DNA of 64,000 nucleotides from Orbaceae bacterium BiB (lineage in GTDB: Bacteria > Pseudomonadota > Gammaproteobacteria > Enterobacterales > Orbaceae). The position numbers and the translations under genes are program-made. Below, piece by piece: positions 28,265 through 38,254 of the stretch. Each line of letters opens with the position of its first letter. The first letter of the stretch is position 1. Below the pieces are notes generated by a model. It was given only the letters and a program-made list of their open reading frames with translations, did no database searches and was not told where the DNA came from. The DNA is taken from positions 496,001-560,000 of the forward strand of contig CP133958.1 in the NCBI GenBank assembly GCA_036251205.1. Reading direction: 5' to 3'.

Positions 28265-28915
28265 TCAGTAATCTCTGTGGCTCTCTTTATCTCTCTTTTT
28301 TTGCTCAAAATAGTGTTGTTTTAACTTCTGCCACTTTAATGTATCTGTTGCATCGACTTTACGTATCAATTTAGCAGGATTACCGGCTACAATGCTATTG
28401 GCTTCAACCGACTTAGTGACAACACTACCAGCCGCTACAATAACATTATCGCCAATCGTAATACCGGGTAAAATAACAGCATTAGCCCCGATCCATACGT
28501 TATTACCAATAGTAATAGGTAAACCAAACTCCAAACCTGTATTACGCACTTCGGGATCAATCGGATGGCCTGCAGTATAAAATCCAGCTCTAGGCCCGAC
28601 TAATACATTATCTCCAAAGGTGATGGTATTCACATCGAGGAAAATGCACTCCATATTGCAATAAAAATTCTCCCCAACATAAATATGTTTACCATAATCA
28701 ACATGGATAGGTGGATTCATATAAAGATGTTCGCCATGCCCACCGAGCAGCTGTTTCTCTAATTTAACAATCGTTGCCGTATCATCAATCGGTAATTGAT
28801 TAATTTGTTGAGCTAGCTTTTTACCGTGAACGGAACGATTCACTTCAGAAATCCCTGATGCTAAATAAAGTTCACCTTTTAACATTTGTTCGTAATCAAA
28901 ATCTGACATAAGCAT
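28265..28915 (-). CDS. sugar O-acetyltransferase (Maa/LacA/NodL type)
   Basis: 216 aa left-handed beta-helix enzyme that acetylates sugars (maltose, galactosides or similar) from acetyl-CoA in the cytoplasm. It opens with the maltose-acetyltransferase N-terminal region ([15 protein letters not shown]). The hexapeptide repeats run from [16 protein letters not shown] to [22 protein letters not shown], with the catalytic His in [13 protein letters not shown] (about residue 117). Compared with E. coli Maa (183) it is longer, nearer LacA. It follows the SGNH hydrolase pseudogene by two bases, so the pair was one operon. Confidence 0.88.
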   Translation of the reverse strand: MLMSDFDYEQMLKGELYLASGISEVNRSVHGKKLAQQINQLPIDDTATIVKLEKQLLGGHGEHLYMNPPIHVDYGKHIYVGENFYCNMECIFLDVNTITFGDNVLVGPRAGFYTAGHPIDPEVRNTGLEFGLPITIGNNVWIGANAVILPGITIGDNVIVAAGSVVTKSVEANSIVAGNPAKLIRKVDATDTLKWQKLKQHYFEQKKRDKESHRDY

Positions 28916-28917
28916 TC

Positions 28918-30148
28918 CTATTGAAATAAAGTTAAATCGATTGATTCAGCCATGGCTTTTAAACCGTTAGCATAAGGATGTAAACCATCACCATCAAACT
29001 CTTTTTTTAATTTTTGAGGGTTATTATCATCACGAAGCAGTGCATCAAAATCGAATATAGCATTACAATCCCGATTAGAACGAATCCATGAATTGATGGT
29101 TTGCCGTTTTACCTCCCCTTCCTCACTATAGAAATTGAGGAATTTACCTTCAAATGGCGTTAAAGTTGCACAAAAAACCTTTATTCCTTGGCTTTGACTG
29201 CGGCTGATTAGCTGTTTCCAACCGTTGATGATCTCTTCTGCGGTAACTTCTTGTTTAACTAATCCATCAAATCCAGAATGGCCAATATCATTAATGCCCT
29301 GCATGATAACAACCCAACGTACATTAGGAACAGATAATACATCACGATCAAAACGGGCAAGTGAACTCGGACCATTTTGTCCTGACGGTAAATCATTTAA
29401 AATACGATTACCACTAATTCCCGCATTAACCACACCAATATGCTTAAGGTTGCTTTGTGCGAGTCGTTTAGCTAAAAATCAGGCCAACGACGATTCATAT
29501 TAAGACCCGATAAATAACCATCGATAATTGAATCACCTAGCGTAACAATTGTTCCACTATTCGGTTCGGTAGTTTCTACTTCAACACGAGAAAGATAAAA
29601 CCGCATCGAAGATGTTACTGCGTTACTCGATAATTGTTCGTTAGCTGTGGTATTACCATTAGAATCAATCCAAGCTGTTTGCTCCCCGTTAGGGTGAACA
29701 ACGCTTAAACCCGTACGTTGAAGTAAATATAAGCTAATCGTTAACTCATCCAAAGCATTCACCTCAAAATCAACCGGATCTGAAATGGCAGGAGCGCCAG
29801 CAGGAACGATAATCTGAGTTTGTCCACCAAATAGAACTGGCTTAAGAGTATTAAGCTCGATAGTACCTGCTTGTTTTCCTGGTTTTGCCACCGTTACCGC
29901 ACCAATGACCAATGGCTGAGTTCCCGTTTCGTTAGAGAAGCGTAATCGAATTTTATTGCTGCCTTGGCTCAATTTAATCATCTGCCGAATTGTATTTTGA
30001 TTCATATCTTGACCAACAGGGAAAACGGGACTCGCTCCCCAAGAGCCAATCCAGCTATGTTCAACGGCTTGGCTGGCTGATGTTGCTAATACACATGCCG
30101 TTAATGAAATAGCAGTTTTTTTAATCCCTTTCTTATAATATTAGACAT
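28918..30148 (-). pseudogene. secreted SGNH/GDSL hydrolase, two frameshifts
   Basis: A good start exists at 30148 (AGGAG upstream), but that frame stops at once. Signal-peptide sequence (GIKKTAISLTACVLATSASQA) continues in another frame from about 30129, which needs one extra base in the AAGGG stretch. The second shift is at 29474-29478, where five Ts on the coding strand put a TAG after WPDF; a sixth T would join WPDF to LAKRLAQSN. Restored, the protein has the SGNH blocks: GDSIIDGY, NAGISGNRI, GINDIG and DGLHPYANG, with Ser, Asp and His of the triad. A polysaccharide esterase or lipase role is likely. Both lesions are in short homopolymers. Confidence 0.85.
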
Positions 30149-30196
30149 AAACGATATCTCCTAAAATGAATCTTGGGTACTCGGTCTTAATGTTTT

Positions 30197-31888
30197 TTAA
30201 TCTAATTCATTGAGTAAATATAGTGTTTGATAAGGCTCCAGTTCAGTCAACATCTCTTTAATCGGATGTGAATAGTTATGACATACAATTTTTGTTGTCT
30301 CTTTTATCACGATTGGATGAGCCATTTTTTGTTTTTTATCAGTCAAATTGGCAACAACCGTTAAGATAGCGTGTTGATATTGACGTTGATAGATCCAAAG
30401 ATCATTACTTGCAGGTAATAAATCTTGATAATCCCCTAAAATTAAAATCTCATACTGCTTTCTCAATTGAATTAACATTTGATAGAAGTAGAATATTGAT
30501 GACTTATCAGCCAATGCTTTTTCAACGTTAATTGATGGATACTGTTTAGCTACGCTAATCCAAGGTGTATATTGTGAAAATCCAGCAAACGCTGCATCAT
30601 TCCACTGCATTGGTGTTCGGCTATTATCTCGTGATTTCTGAGCTAAAATCGCCAGAATCTCTTTTTCTGATAGACCATGTTCAATTTTTTCATGATAGAA
30701 ATTAAGTGATTCAATATCTCGATATTGTTTTATCGAATCGAAATGCGGATTTAACATACCGATCTCTTCACCTTGATAGATATAAGGTGTCCCCTGCATA
30801 CCATAAAGAATCATTGCCCAGCAAGTTGCTGACACATGATGATATTGCCCTTCTGAACCAAATCGAGACGCGATTCTTGGCTGGTCATGATTACACCAAA
30901 ATAGTGCTGGCCATGCTTTATTGTGCATACCTTGTTGCCAGTAGCTAAAAATCTTTTTAAGCTCAATAAAATCAGGTTTTGCAACACACCACTTTTCACC
31001 ATTAGGATAATCGACTTTTAAATGATGAAAATTAAATACCATTGAGAGTTCTTTACCATCTAAATTAGCATATTTGACACAGTTATCTAGCGTTGTTGAG
31101 GACATTTCACCAACCGTTACGGTTTGATTAGGTTGAAATACTTTAGTACTCAATTCTTGAAGGTATTCGTGTACCCGTGGACCATCAGTATAGAATCGGC
31201 GGCCATCGCCTTGTAAATCATCGAGAAAATCTTGCTGTTTTGAGATCAAATTAATAACATCTAAACGTAATGCATCGACGCCACGTTTAATCCAGAATTG
31301 ACAAACTTTAACGATTTCGGCACGCACTTTTGAGTTTTCCCAATTCAGATCCGGCTGATTTTCGGAAAATAGATGTAAATAGTACTGTTTTGATACTTCG
31401 TGCCACTTCCAGGCCCCACCACCAAATTTAGATCGCCAGTTATTTGGTGGAGATTGATTATTATCTTTACCATTTTTCCAGATATAAAAGTCGCGATATT
31501 CACTATTAGGATCTAGCGCTTGTTGAAACCAAAAATGTTTATCCGATGTATGATTAAATACCATATCAAGCATGATCTTAATCCCTTTTTGATGAGCCTT
31601 TGTCACTAACTCATCAAAATCATCTAACGTACCGTAATCTGGGTTAATATCGTAATAATCGGCAATATCGTAACCGTTATCGACTTGCGGCGAAGGATAA
31701 ATTGGTGTAATCCAAATTCCATCAACGCCAAGCGTTTTTAAGTAATCTAAACGTTGAATAATACCTTGTAAATCACCTATTGCTAACGCATTAGCTTGTA
31801 CATTTTTTGTTGATTGAAAGCTTTTGGGATAGATCTGGTAAATCACCCCTTTTTGCCACCAATTGTTATTTGATATGATTGTATTCAT
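30197..31888 (-). CDS. treC: alpha,alpha-phosphotrehalase (trehalose-6-phosphate hydrolase)
   Basis: 563 aa, GH13 (E. coli TreC 551). It splits trehalose 6-phosphate into glucose and glucose 6-phosphate. The (beta/alpha)8 domain carries GIWITPIYPSPQVDNGYDI, MLDMVFNHTS, DALRLDVIN with the nucleophile Asp, VGEMSS with the acid/base Glu, and WCNHDQPR with the transition-state Asp. PYIYQGEEIGM and SRTPMQWN are the usual oligo-1,6-glucosidase/TreC elements. It is 12 bp downstream of treB, which confirms the substrate. Related glucan 1,6-glucosidases are the alternative without this context. Confidence 0.95.
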   Translation of the reverse strand: MNTIISNNNWWQKGVIYQIYPKSFQSTKNVQANALAIGDLQGIIQRLDYLKTLGVDGIWITPIYPSPQVDNGYDIADYYDINPDYGTLDDFDELVTKAHQKGIKIMLDMVFNHTSDKHFWFQQALDPNSEYRDFYIWKNGKDNNQSPPNNWRSKFGGGAWKWHEVSKQYYLHLFSENQPDLNWENSKVRAEIVKVCQFWIKRGVDALRLDVINLISKQQDFLDDLQGDGRRFYTDGPRVHEYLQELSTKVFQPNQTVTVGEMSSTTLDNCVKYANLDGKELSMVFNFHHLKVDYPNGEKWCVAKPDFIELKKIFSYWQQGMHNKAWPALFWCNHDQPRIASRFGSEGQYHHVSATCWAMILYGMQGTPYIYQGEEIGMLNPHFDSIKQYRDIESLNFYHEKIEHGLSEKEILAILAQKSRDNSRTPMQWNDAAFAGFSQYTPWISVAKQYPSINVEKALADKSSIFYFYQMLIQLRKQYEILILGDYQDLLPASNDLWIYQRQYQHAILTVVANLTDKKQKMAHPIVIKETTKIVCHNYSHPIKEMLTELEPYQTLYLLNELD

Positions 31889-31900
31889 TATTCAACCTTC

Positions 31901-33304
31901 TTACGCTTGTTTACTTTTAATTTTAAAAATTAATGAGGTTAATAGGATTGGCACCACTATAGCGACTAGCATTGCAAATAGATAAACTATCCAATATTGA
32001 GGTTTAATGGATAAAATACCTGGTAATCCACCAACACCGATGCCATTTGATAATACGCCAAATAGACCACAAATAAGTCCTGCTAAGGCAGCACCGATCA
32101 TTGCACACAACATCGGATAACGGTATTTTAAGTTAACGCCATACATTGCAGGTTCTGTTACACCTAAATAGGCTGAAATAGCAGCGGGAATAGTAATATC
32201 GCGTTCTTGTTTTTTACCGACAATAATCATTCCAACCACAGCAGATGCCTGTGCAATATTAGATAAGGCAATAATTGGCCAAATTGGTGTTCCGCCAAAA
32301 TCTTTGGTCATCTGCATATCAATTGCTAGTGTAGTATGATGAATCCCGGTGATAACTAAAGGTGCATAAAAAAATCCAAAAATAGCCGAACCAATCGCCG
32401 CAAAATCACCAGTCATTAATAATCTAACAACATATGATACACCATTGCCTAATTCACGACCGATTGGCCCAATTACAAAATGAGCGGCAACAACAGCAAC
32501 AACAATAGATACAAACGGTACAACAACTAAATAGAGATAACTCGGCACGATTCGTTTGAAACGTGTTTCAAACCAGCCTAAGAATAAACCAGCTAAAATA
32601 GAAGGAATCACCTGCGCTTGATAACCTACTTTTTCAATCTGAATAAAACCAAAATCCCAAACATCTGGGATTGTACTACCTAACGCGTAGGCATTAAGTA
32701 ATTGCGGTGAAACTAATGTTACACCTAAAACAATACCAAGGACGGGTGATCCCCCCATTTTTCTGACGGTTGACCAACAAATAGCAACGGGTAAAAAGTG
32801 GAAAATGGCTTCACACGGTAACCATAAAAAATTATAGATTGGAATGAGAATAGGACAAATATCAGTGAGTTTTTTACCATCACTAATCGGCATCTCACCG
32901 ATAATATTTCTAAATCCAAGCAGTAACCCCCCTGCAATCAATGCAGGTAATAAAGGGACAAAAATTTCCGCTAAATCCGATAAGGCTTTTTCCCACCACT
33001 TCATATTTTTAGTGGCTGCTTTTTTAACCTCTTCTTTTGACGACTCTTCTTTGCCAATTAAATTTAACAATAATGGATAATAGTCACTGACATCAGTACC
33101 AATGATGACTTGAAACTGCCCTGCTTGTGTGAAGCAGCCTTTTACAGCACTAATGGTTTTAATCGTTTCAACATCAGCTAAGTTAGGATCATTTAAAACA
33201 AATCGAAAACGCGTTAAACAGTGAGTCACACTCACAATATTAGCTTTACCGCCAATAGCATCAATGAGTTGATTTAATGACTCTATTTTACTGGAATTGT
33301 TCAT
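31901..33304 (-). CDS. treB: trehalose PTS permease, EIIBC
   Basis: 467 aa (E. coli TreB 473). It imports trehalose and phosphorylates it to trehalose 6-phosphate. The IIB domain is N-terminal with the phosphorylated Cys29 in SVTHCLTRFRF. A linker near residues 85-105 leads to the IIC domain of about ten helices (ALIAGGLLLGFRNIIGEM, then GITGIHHTTL-like VITGIHHTTLAIDM and SAYLGVTEPAMYGVNLKYRYP). There is no IIA domain, so IIA-Glc would serve, as in E. coli. It is directly preceded by a TreR-type operator and a CRP-like site. Confidence 0.95.
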   Translation of the reverse strand: MNNSSKIESLNQLIDAIGGKANIVSVTHCLTRFRFVLNDPNLADVETIKTISAVKGCFTQAGQFQVIIGTDVSDYYPLLLNLIGKEESSKEEVKKAATKNMKWWEKALSDLAEIFVPLLPALIAGGLLLGFRNIIGEMPISDGKKLTDICPILIPIYNFLWLPCEAIFHFLPVAICWSTVRKMGGSPVLGIVLGVTLVSPQLLNAYALGSTIPDVWDFGFIQIEKVGYQAQVIPSILAGLFLGWFETRFKRIVPSYLYLVVVPFVSIVVAVVAAHFVIGPIGRELGNGVSYVVRLLMTGDFAAIGSAIFGFFYAPLVITGIHHTTLAIDMQMTKDFGGTPIWPIIALSNIAQASAVVGMIIVGKKQERDITIPAAISAYLGVTEPAMYGVNLKYRYPMLCAMIGAALAGLICGLFGVLSNGIGVGGLPGILSIKPQYWIVYLFAMLVAIVVPILLTSLIFKIKSKQA

Positions 33305-33330
33305 AATTGGCCTTTAATAAAATTAAAATA

Positions 33331-33342
33331 GGGAACGTTCCC
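33331..33342. promoter_or_regulatory. TreR-type operator
   Basis: GGGAACGTTCCC is a perfect 12-bp palindrome 27 bp upstream of the treB start, between treB and treR. LacI-family operators have this CG-centred form, and to my recollection the E. coli TreR operator has this same core. Binding of TreR here, blocking treBC, is therefore a strong inference. Confidence 0.85.
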
Positions 33343-33398
33343 ATCCTAATATCCTAAATATGAAAAAGCAAATATAAACAAAAAAAATAGCTTAAAAT

Positions 33399-33414
33399 TG
33401 TGAACTAGATCATT
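33399..33414. promoter_or_regulatory. CRP-like site upstream of treB
   Basis: TGTGAACTAGATCATTTT: the left half TGTGA is exact and, after six bases, TCATT matches part of TCACA. It lies about 95 bp upstream of the treB start, suitable for class I/II activation. The second half is imperfect. Confidence 0.5.
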
Positions 33415-33429
33415 TTATTTACAATATGA

Positions 33430-34404
33430 TTATTTACAAGGTAATAATGTACAGGGCTGCATCAGTACACTTTCTTGATAACGCTCATCATTAGGATGCT
33501 TAATTAATTGAAGCAACTGATCAATAGCCAATTTACCGCTAAGATCAACATGAAGATTAACACGATCTAAATTAGGAAATAGAAAATCTAACATAACATT
33601 ACAGCCAATATAACCAATTTTAATCTCACGCCCCGTTTCGTGACAAAATTTACAAACCCCTAATGCAATATTATCGGTTGCACAAATAATAGCCTGTATA
33701 TGTTGGTGTTGATTAAAGAGTTGTTTGGCTTGTTCATATCCTGACGTAAATGATAAATTAGCACAGTAAATATAGGAAGGCTTATGGGATTGTTCACACA
33801 AATCGCGATAATGTTGATTACGTTCTTTGCCTGTGGAGAGATCTTTATCATCAATACCGATATAGGCAATATGCTCAAATTGTGCTGCATAAAGTTGATA
33901 TAGTTTTTCTACTGCCCCTTTATTGTCATAGATGATAGAGATAAAATTAGTCACTCGCTGTGAAATAAAAACAATCCGATTTTTCCAATACCCAGCCTGT
34001 TCTAGTGTAAGTTCTGAAAAAGAGAATGCAATAATCCCATCAATTTGTCGAGAAAATAGCATAGATAAATGTTGATTGAAAACCGTATTATTAAATTGGC
34101 TTTCTAACACTAATACATCAATATTTTTTGTCTCACAAATAGATAATATTGATTTAAGGGCTAAGTTTTCTGAATGAGAGTCAAGGCGAGTAACGATCAC
34201 AGCAATAACACGTTTATTATGACCTTTTAATCCCCTAGCTGATATCGATGGCGTAAATTGGCACTCTTCAATAACCTTTTGAATTTTTTGCCGAGCTGCG
34301 GCACTCACGCCTTTTTCATTATTAATCACTCTTGATACCGTTGATTTACTGACCCCAGCAAGTTTGGCAATATCTTTAATCGTGATGTTATGGCAATGAC
34401 TCAT
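33430..34404 (-). CDS. treR: trehalose operon repressor
   Basis: 324 aa (E. coli TreR 315), LacI family. The helix-turn-helix is ITIKDIAKLAGVSKSTVSRVINNEKGVS (residues 8-35). The sensor domain has the TreR-like RVIAVIVTRLDSHSENLA and the C-terminal region ending VNLHVDLSGKLAIDQLL. In E. coli TreR binds trehalose 6-phosphate as inducer. It lies immediately upstream of treB in the same direction, with the palindromic operator between them. No second palindrome was found before treR itself. Confidence 0.93.
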   Translation of the reverse strand: MSHCHNITIKDIAKLAGVSKSTVSRVINNEKGVSAAARQKIQKVIEECQFTPSISARGLKGHNKRVIAVIVTRLDSHSENLALKSILSICETKNIDVLVLESQFNNTVFNQHLSMLFSRQIDGIIAFSFSELTLEQAGYWKNRIVFISQRVTNFISIIYDNKGAVEKLYQLYAAQFEHIAYIGIDDKDLSTGKERNQHYRDLCEQSHKPSYIYCANLSFTSGYEQAKQLFNQHQHIQAIICATDNIALGVCKFCHETGREIKIGYIGCNVMLDFLFPNLDRVNLHVDLSGKLAIDQLLQLIKHPNDERYQESVLMQPCTLLPCK

Positions 34405-34682
34405 AGTAGTTATCTATAAAAATACAATTTTTTAATAAAAATTAATATAGTCGATTGTAGGTTTTCCCCGAATTGGAGTCAATATGAAATAACCATCAAC
34501 TGCTATATTAGCTTTCCCCTATCATCATTCATCTCTGAAAGACTCTTATTGCAATTTACTAGTAAATAAACAAAGTTATATCAAGTCTTGTTATCTAATC
34601 AAAATTCGATGAATATTGAAACGAATCCTGATATGATTCAAACAATCTACGATAAATATACCGAAATGTAATAATTGATATA

Positions 34683-35579
34683 ATGAAAATCACTGCCTGG
34701 ATTGATAGTTTTCGTTTAAAAACGTTACCGTTAGCGCTATCTGCTATTTTTGTTGGTAATGCTTTAGCTTATTGGCAACAACACTTTAATATTGGGATTA
34801 TGCTATTAACGCTATTAACTGCCATCTTATTACAAGTGCTATCTAATCTCGCTAATGATTATGGCGACACCGTAAAAGGGGCTGATAAAGTTAATCGAAT
34901 CGGCCCATTACGTGGTATCCAGCATGGACTAATTACATTAAAACAGTTACGACGAGCCCTATTCATCAACCTAATAATGTGTGTAATTAGTGGGATTACC
35001 CTGCTTATTGTCGCTTGTGATTCCTATATTGAATTTGTTCAGTTTATTATATTAGGCTTATTATCAATTATTGCGGCAATCACTTATACCGTAGGGAAAA
35101 AACCCTATGGTTATATTGGGTTTGGTGATTTGTCAGTACTAATATTTTTTGGTTTAGTAAGTATTTTAGGTAGCTATTATCTACAAACTAAAGCGTTACC
35201 TTTATTCATACTTTTCCCTGCTTTTGGCTGTGGATTATTATCAGTTGCCGTACTTAATATCAATAATTTACGAGATGTGCATAGCGATAAACAAAACAAT
35301 AAACGGACGCTGATTGTCTTAATTGGTGATAAAGCTGGTTGCTATTACCATACTCTGTTATTAATTTTAGCTTTTGCATGTTTATTACATTTTTCTTATT
35401 ACTATTTAAATACCCCTTTTAGTTATCTGTTTCTATTGGGATTACCGTTGATGTATCAACAGATTCGTGATGTTTTTCGATATCGTTCAACGCCAGCGAT
35501 GGCTCCTCTACTATTTAAAATGGTAAAATTCGCTATGTTAACGAATACTCTTTATTGTATTGGTATTATTTTAAGTTAA
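34683..35579 (+). CDS. menA: 1,4-dihydroxy-2-naphthoate polyprenyltransferase
   Basis: 298 aa (E. coli MenA 308), UbiA superfamily, eight to nine helices. It joins the polyprenyl tail to DHNA to give demethylmenaquinone. The first Asp-rich motif reads NLANDYGDTVKGADK (about residues 56-70, compare NDYGD in MenA) and the second reads NNLRDVHSDKQNNKRT (about 194-209). It starts 203 bp before dmsA on the same strand. As menaquinol is the donor for DMSO reductase, the neighbourhood makes functional sense, though a separate promoter is likely. Confidence 0.93.
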   Translation: MKITAWIDSFRLKTLPLALSAIFVGNALAYWQQHFNIGIMLLTLLTAILLQVLSNLANDYGDTVKGADKVNRIGPLRGIQHGLITLKQLRRALFINLIMCVISGITLLIVACDSYIEFVQFIILGLLSIIAAITYTVGKKPYGYIGFGDLSVLIFFGLVSILGSYYLQTKALPLFILFPAFGCGLLSVAVLNINNLRDVHSDKQNNKRTLIVLIGDKAGCYYHTLLLILAFACLLHFSYYYLNTPFSYLFLLGLPLMYQQIRDVFRYRSTPAMAPLLFKMVKFAMLTNTLYCIGIILS

Positions 35580-35782
35580 TAAGAAAAGCATTTAAATAAG
35601 CATTATAAAAGTTTAATTATAAGGCATATTAAATATCATTAATAATTACTTTTTATGATAAGAAAATGAAAGTCATTATCATTAAAATTAATTTTTTCAA
35701 TAAGTTAATATTTTTATTTAGTCTTAAATAATTTCAGTTTATTATAAGCATTAATACCATAAAAAAAGTATGGATATATGCT
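35580..35782. other. menA-dmsA spacer
   Basis: Very AT-rich, no ORF. CCATA..TATGG (about 35757-35773) is a short inverted pair close to the dmsA start. An FNR box was looked for and only poor matches were seen. Confidence 0.4.
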
Positions 35783-38239
35783 ATGAATGATAAAAATAAA
35801 CCTCAAAATGTGAGTCGACGTAATTTTTTACAAAAATCACTTGTCGTTGGTGGTGCTACAGCATTATTGGGTAATCTTAAATTACCGATGGCCTATGCAC
35901 AAACAGAACAAACAAAATCGACGATAAACAGTAATACCGATAAGGAAATCATTAGCTATAGTGCATGTTTAGTCAATTGCGGTAGTCGCTGCCCATTAAA
36001 AGTACACGTAAAGAATGATATCATCACTAAAATTTCTGTTGAAAACGGAATTAATGATAATATTTTTGGACAACATCAAATTCGTCCCTGCTTACGAGGA
36101 CGGTCTGTCCGTTGGCGAACATATAATCCTGAACGTTTAAAATCCCCGATGCTAAGAATTGGTAAGCGTGGTGAAGGTAAATTTAAAAAAATATCGTGGG
36201 ATGAAGCCACAACTTTATTAGCTCAAAAATTACGTCACACCATCGATACCTATGGCAACGAAGCCATTTTTTATCAATATGGCTCAGGTACCACCGGAGC
36301 AAATCTTAGTGGTAGAAATACCAGCAAACGATTACTCAATATTCTTGGTGGTTTCGTTGACTATCATGGTACCTACTCTGATGCTCAAATTATGACAATT
36401 CAGCCTTATCTATTTGGCCAAACAAATAATAATTATGGTACGCAATTACAGTCGTTATTTGATCAAATCAAATATTCTGATTTAGTCGTCATGTTTGGAC
36501 AAAATATTGCTGAAACCAGAATGTCTGGTGGAGGACAAGTTACAGAGCTTTATCATGCGTTAGAACAAAGTAAAGCTAAGGTCATTATTATTGATCCTCG
36601 TTGTAATGATAGCGTTGTTGCTTATAATGCTGAATGGCTACCAATTAGACCGGGAACTGATGCTGCACTCGTTGCCGCTATTGGTTATACGCTAATCGAT
36701 GAAAATCTCATTAATGAAGCGATGCTAAATAAATACTGCGTAGGCTGGAATAGTGATACATTACCTGCAAGTGCTCCAGCCAACAGTAACTATAAATCTT
36801 ATATTTTAGGTCTAAGCTCAGATAACGTTGCAAAAACGCCTGAATGGGCTGAAAAATTGACAGGGATTCCTGCTGATAGGATACGTCAATTAGCAAGAGA
36901 AATCGTGGCAGCAAAAGCAGCTTGGATCTCGCAAGGTTGGGGAGTTCAACGTACCCAAACTGGGGAACATGCGGCAAGAGCAATTATGGCTTTACCTATT
37001 ATGACTGGGCAATTTGGTCGTAAAGGTACCAATATCGGTACTTGGGGTGGCAGTGTCTCTTATCCTGTAGCCGGAATGCCAACCAGTAATCCAGTAACGG
37101 TTACAATCCCAGTTTTTTTATGGACTAAAGCTATTGAAGAAGGTGAAAATTTAACTGCTAAAAATGCCTTCATTAAAGGAAAAGATAAACTTGATGTAGG
37201 TATTAAATTTTTATGGAATTACGCCAGTAACGTAATAGGTAATCAACATGCCGATTTAAATAAAACACATGAAATTCTATCTGATGAATCAAAGTGTGAA
37301 TTTATTTTAGTTTGGGATACGCATATGACTGCCTCTGCAAAATATGCTGATTTATTACTACCTGATGTTTCCGGAGTTGAAACTAATGACATTATTAATA
37401 ACTCATACCAATCGGGTGCCTATCACTATTTAATTCGTATGCAAGCAGCGATTAAACCTTTGTGGGAAAATCGTATTACCTATGATGTATTAGCTGAAGT
37501 TGCTGAAAAATTAGGTGTAAAAGATGAATTCACCGAAGGTAAAAGTTATGAGGATTGGATCGTTTATTGCTATGAAAAAACACGCGCTAATAATCAGATT
37601 TTACCGCCTTTTGCGCAAACAGATGGCAAAGGTGTTATTGATCGTCGAATTGCAAATAGTGATGAATATATCGCACTAAAAGATTTTCATGATGATCCGA
37701 TAAATCATCCATTAAATACGCCATCAGGTAAAATAGAATTCTACTCAGAAACATTGGCAAATATTGCTCAAGATTGGCAACTTGATGAAAAAGATAAACT
37801 TTACCCTATTCCTGCTTATTTACCAGCAATCGAAGGCATCGAAGATAGCGCAAGTTTAGTAAAATACCCGTTACAATTAACCGGATACCATACTAAAGCT
37901 CATTGCCATTCCAGTTATGCAAATCTACCGCAGCTAAAAGAGGCCGCGGTTGATGCGATCTGGATAAATCCAATCGATGCAGAAAAACGTCAGATTAAGC
38001 ATGGTCAACTAGTCGAAGTCTATAATGATCGCGGGCGATTATATATGCCCGCAAAAGTGACACCTCGTATTATGCCTGGGGTACTGGCAATCCCACAAGG
38101 TGCTTGGGCTAAAACCAATAAAGAAGGTGTTGATATTGGCGGCTGTATTAATCGCCTAACCAGCCAACGACCATCGGTACTTGCCAAAGGCAATCCACAA
38201 CATACCAATTTGGTTGAAATAAAATCATTATCATTATAA
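35783..38239 (+). CDS. dmsA: dimethyl sulfoxide reductase catalytic subunit
   Basis: 818 aa (E. coli DmsA 814). A twin-arginine signal is clear (SRRNFLQKS at 11-19, hydrophobic stretch, cleavage near AYA-Q), so it is exported folded by Tat. The FS0 cluster ligands are Cys62, Cys66, Cys70 (SACLVNCGSRCPL) and Cys103 (RPCLRGRS). The molybdenum serine is Ser199 in HGTYSDAQ. FGQNIAETRMSGGG and KVIIIDPRCND follow, and the C-terminus ends as in DmsA (LAKGNPQHTNLVE). Substrate could be DMSO, methionine sulfoxide, TMAO or another S/N-oxide. It is the first gene of dmsABCD. Confidence 0.93.
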   Translation: MNDKNKPQNVSRRNFLQKSLVVGGATALLGNLKLPMAYAQTEQTKSTINSNTDKEIISYSACLVNCGSRCPLKVHVKNDIITKISVENGINDNIFGQHQIRPCLRGRSVRWRTYNPERLKSPMLRIGKRGEGKFKKISWDEATTLLAQKLRHTIDTYGNEAIFYQYGSGTTGANLSGRNTSKRLLNILGGFVDYHGTYSDAQIMTIQPYLFGQTNNNYGTQLQSLFDQIKYSDLVVMFGQNIAETRMSGGGQVTELYHALEQSKAKVIIIDPRCNDSVVAYNAEWLPIRPGTDAALVAAIGYTLIDENLINEAMLNKYCVGWNSDTLPASAPANSNYKSYILGLSSDNVAKTPEWAEKLTGIPADRIRQLAREIVAAKAAWISQGWGVQRTQTGEHAARAIMALPIMTGQFGRKGTNIGTWGGSVSYPVAGMPTSNPVTVTIPVFLWTKAIEEGENLTAKNAFIKGKDKLDVGIKFLWNYASNVIGNQHADLNKTHEILSDESKCEFILVWDTHMTASAKYADLLLPDVSGVETNDIINNSYQSGAYHYLIRMQAAIKPLWENRITYDVLAEVAEKLGVKDEFTEGKSYEDWIVYCYEKTRANNQILPPFAQTDGKGVIDRRIANSDEYIALKDFHDDPINHPLNTPSGKIEFYSETLANIAQDWQLDEKDKLYPIPAYLPAIEGIEDSASLVKYPLQLTGYHTKAHCHSSYANLPQLKEAAVDAIWINPIDAEKRQIKHGQLVEVYNDRGRLYMPAKVTPRIMPGVLAIPQGAWAKTNKEGVDIGGCINRLTSQRPSVLAKGNPQHTNLVEIKSLSL

Positions 38240-38254
38240 AAAGAGGCATAAAAT

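Noticed and set aside
35640-35782. FNR box before dmsA
   Set aside because: Only loose TTAAT/TTCAA matches with wrong spacing in a very AT-rich spacer.
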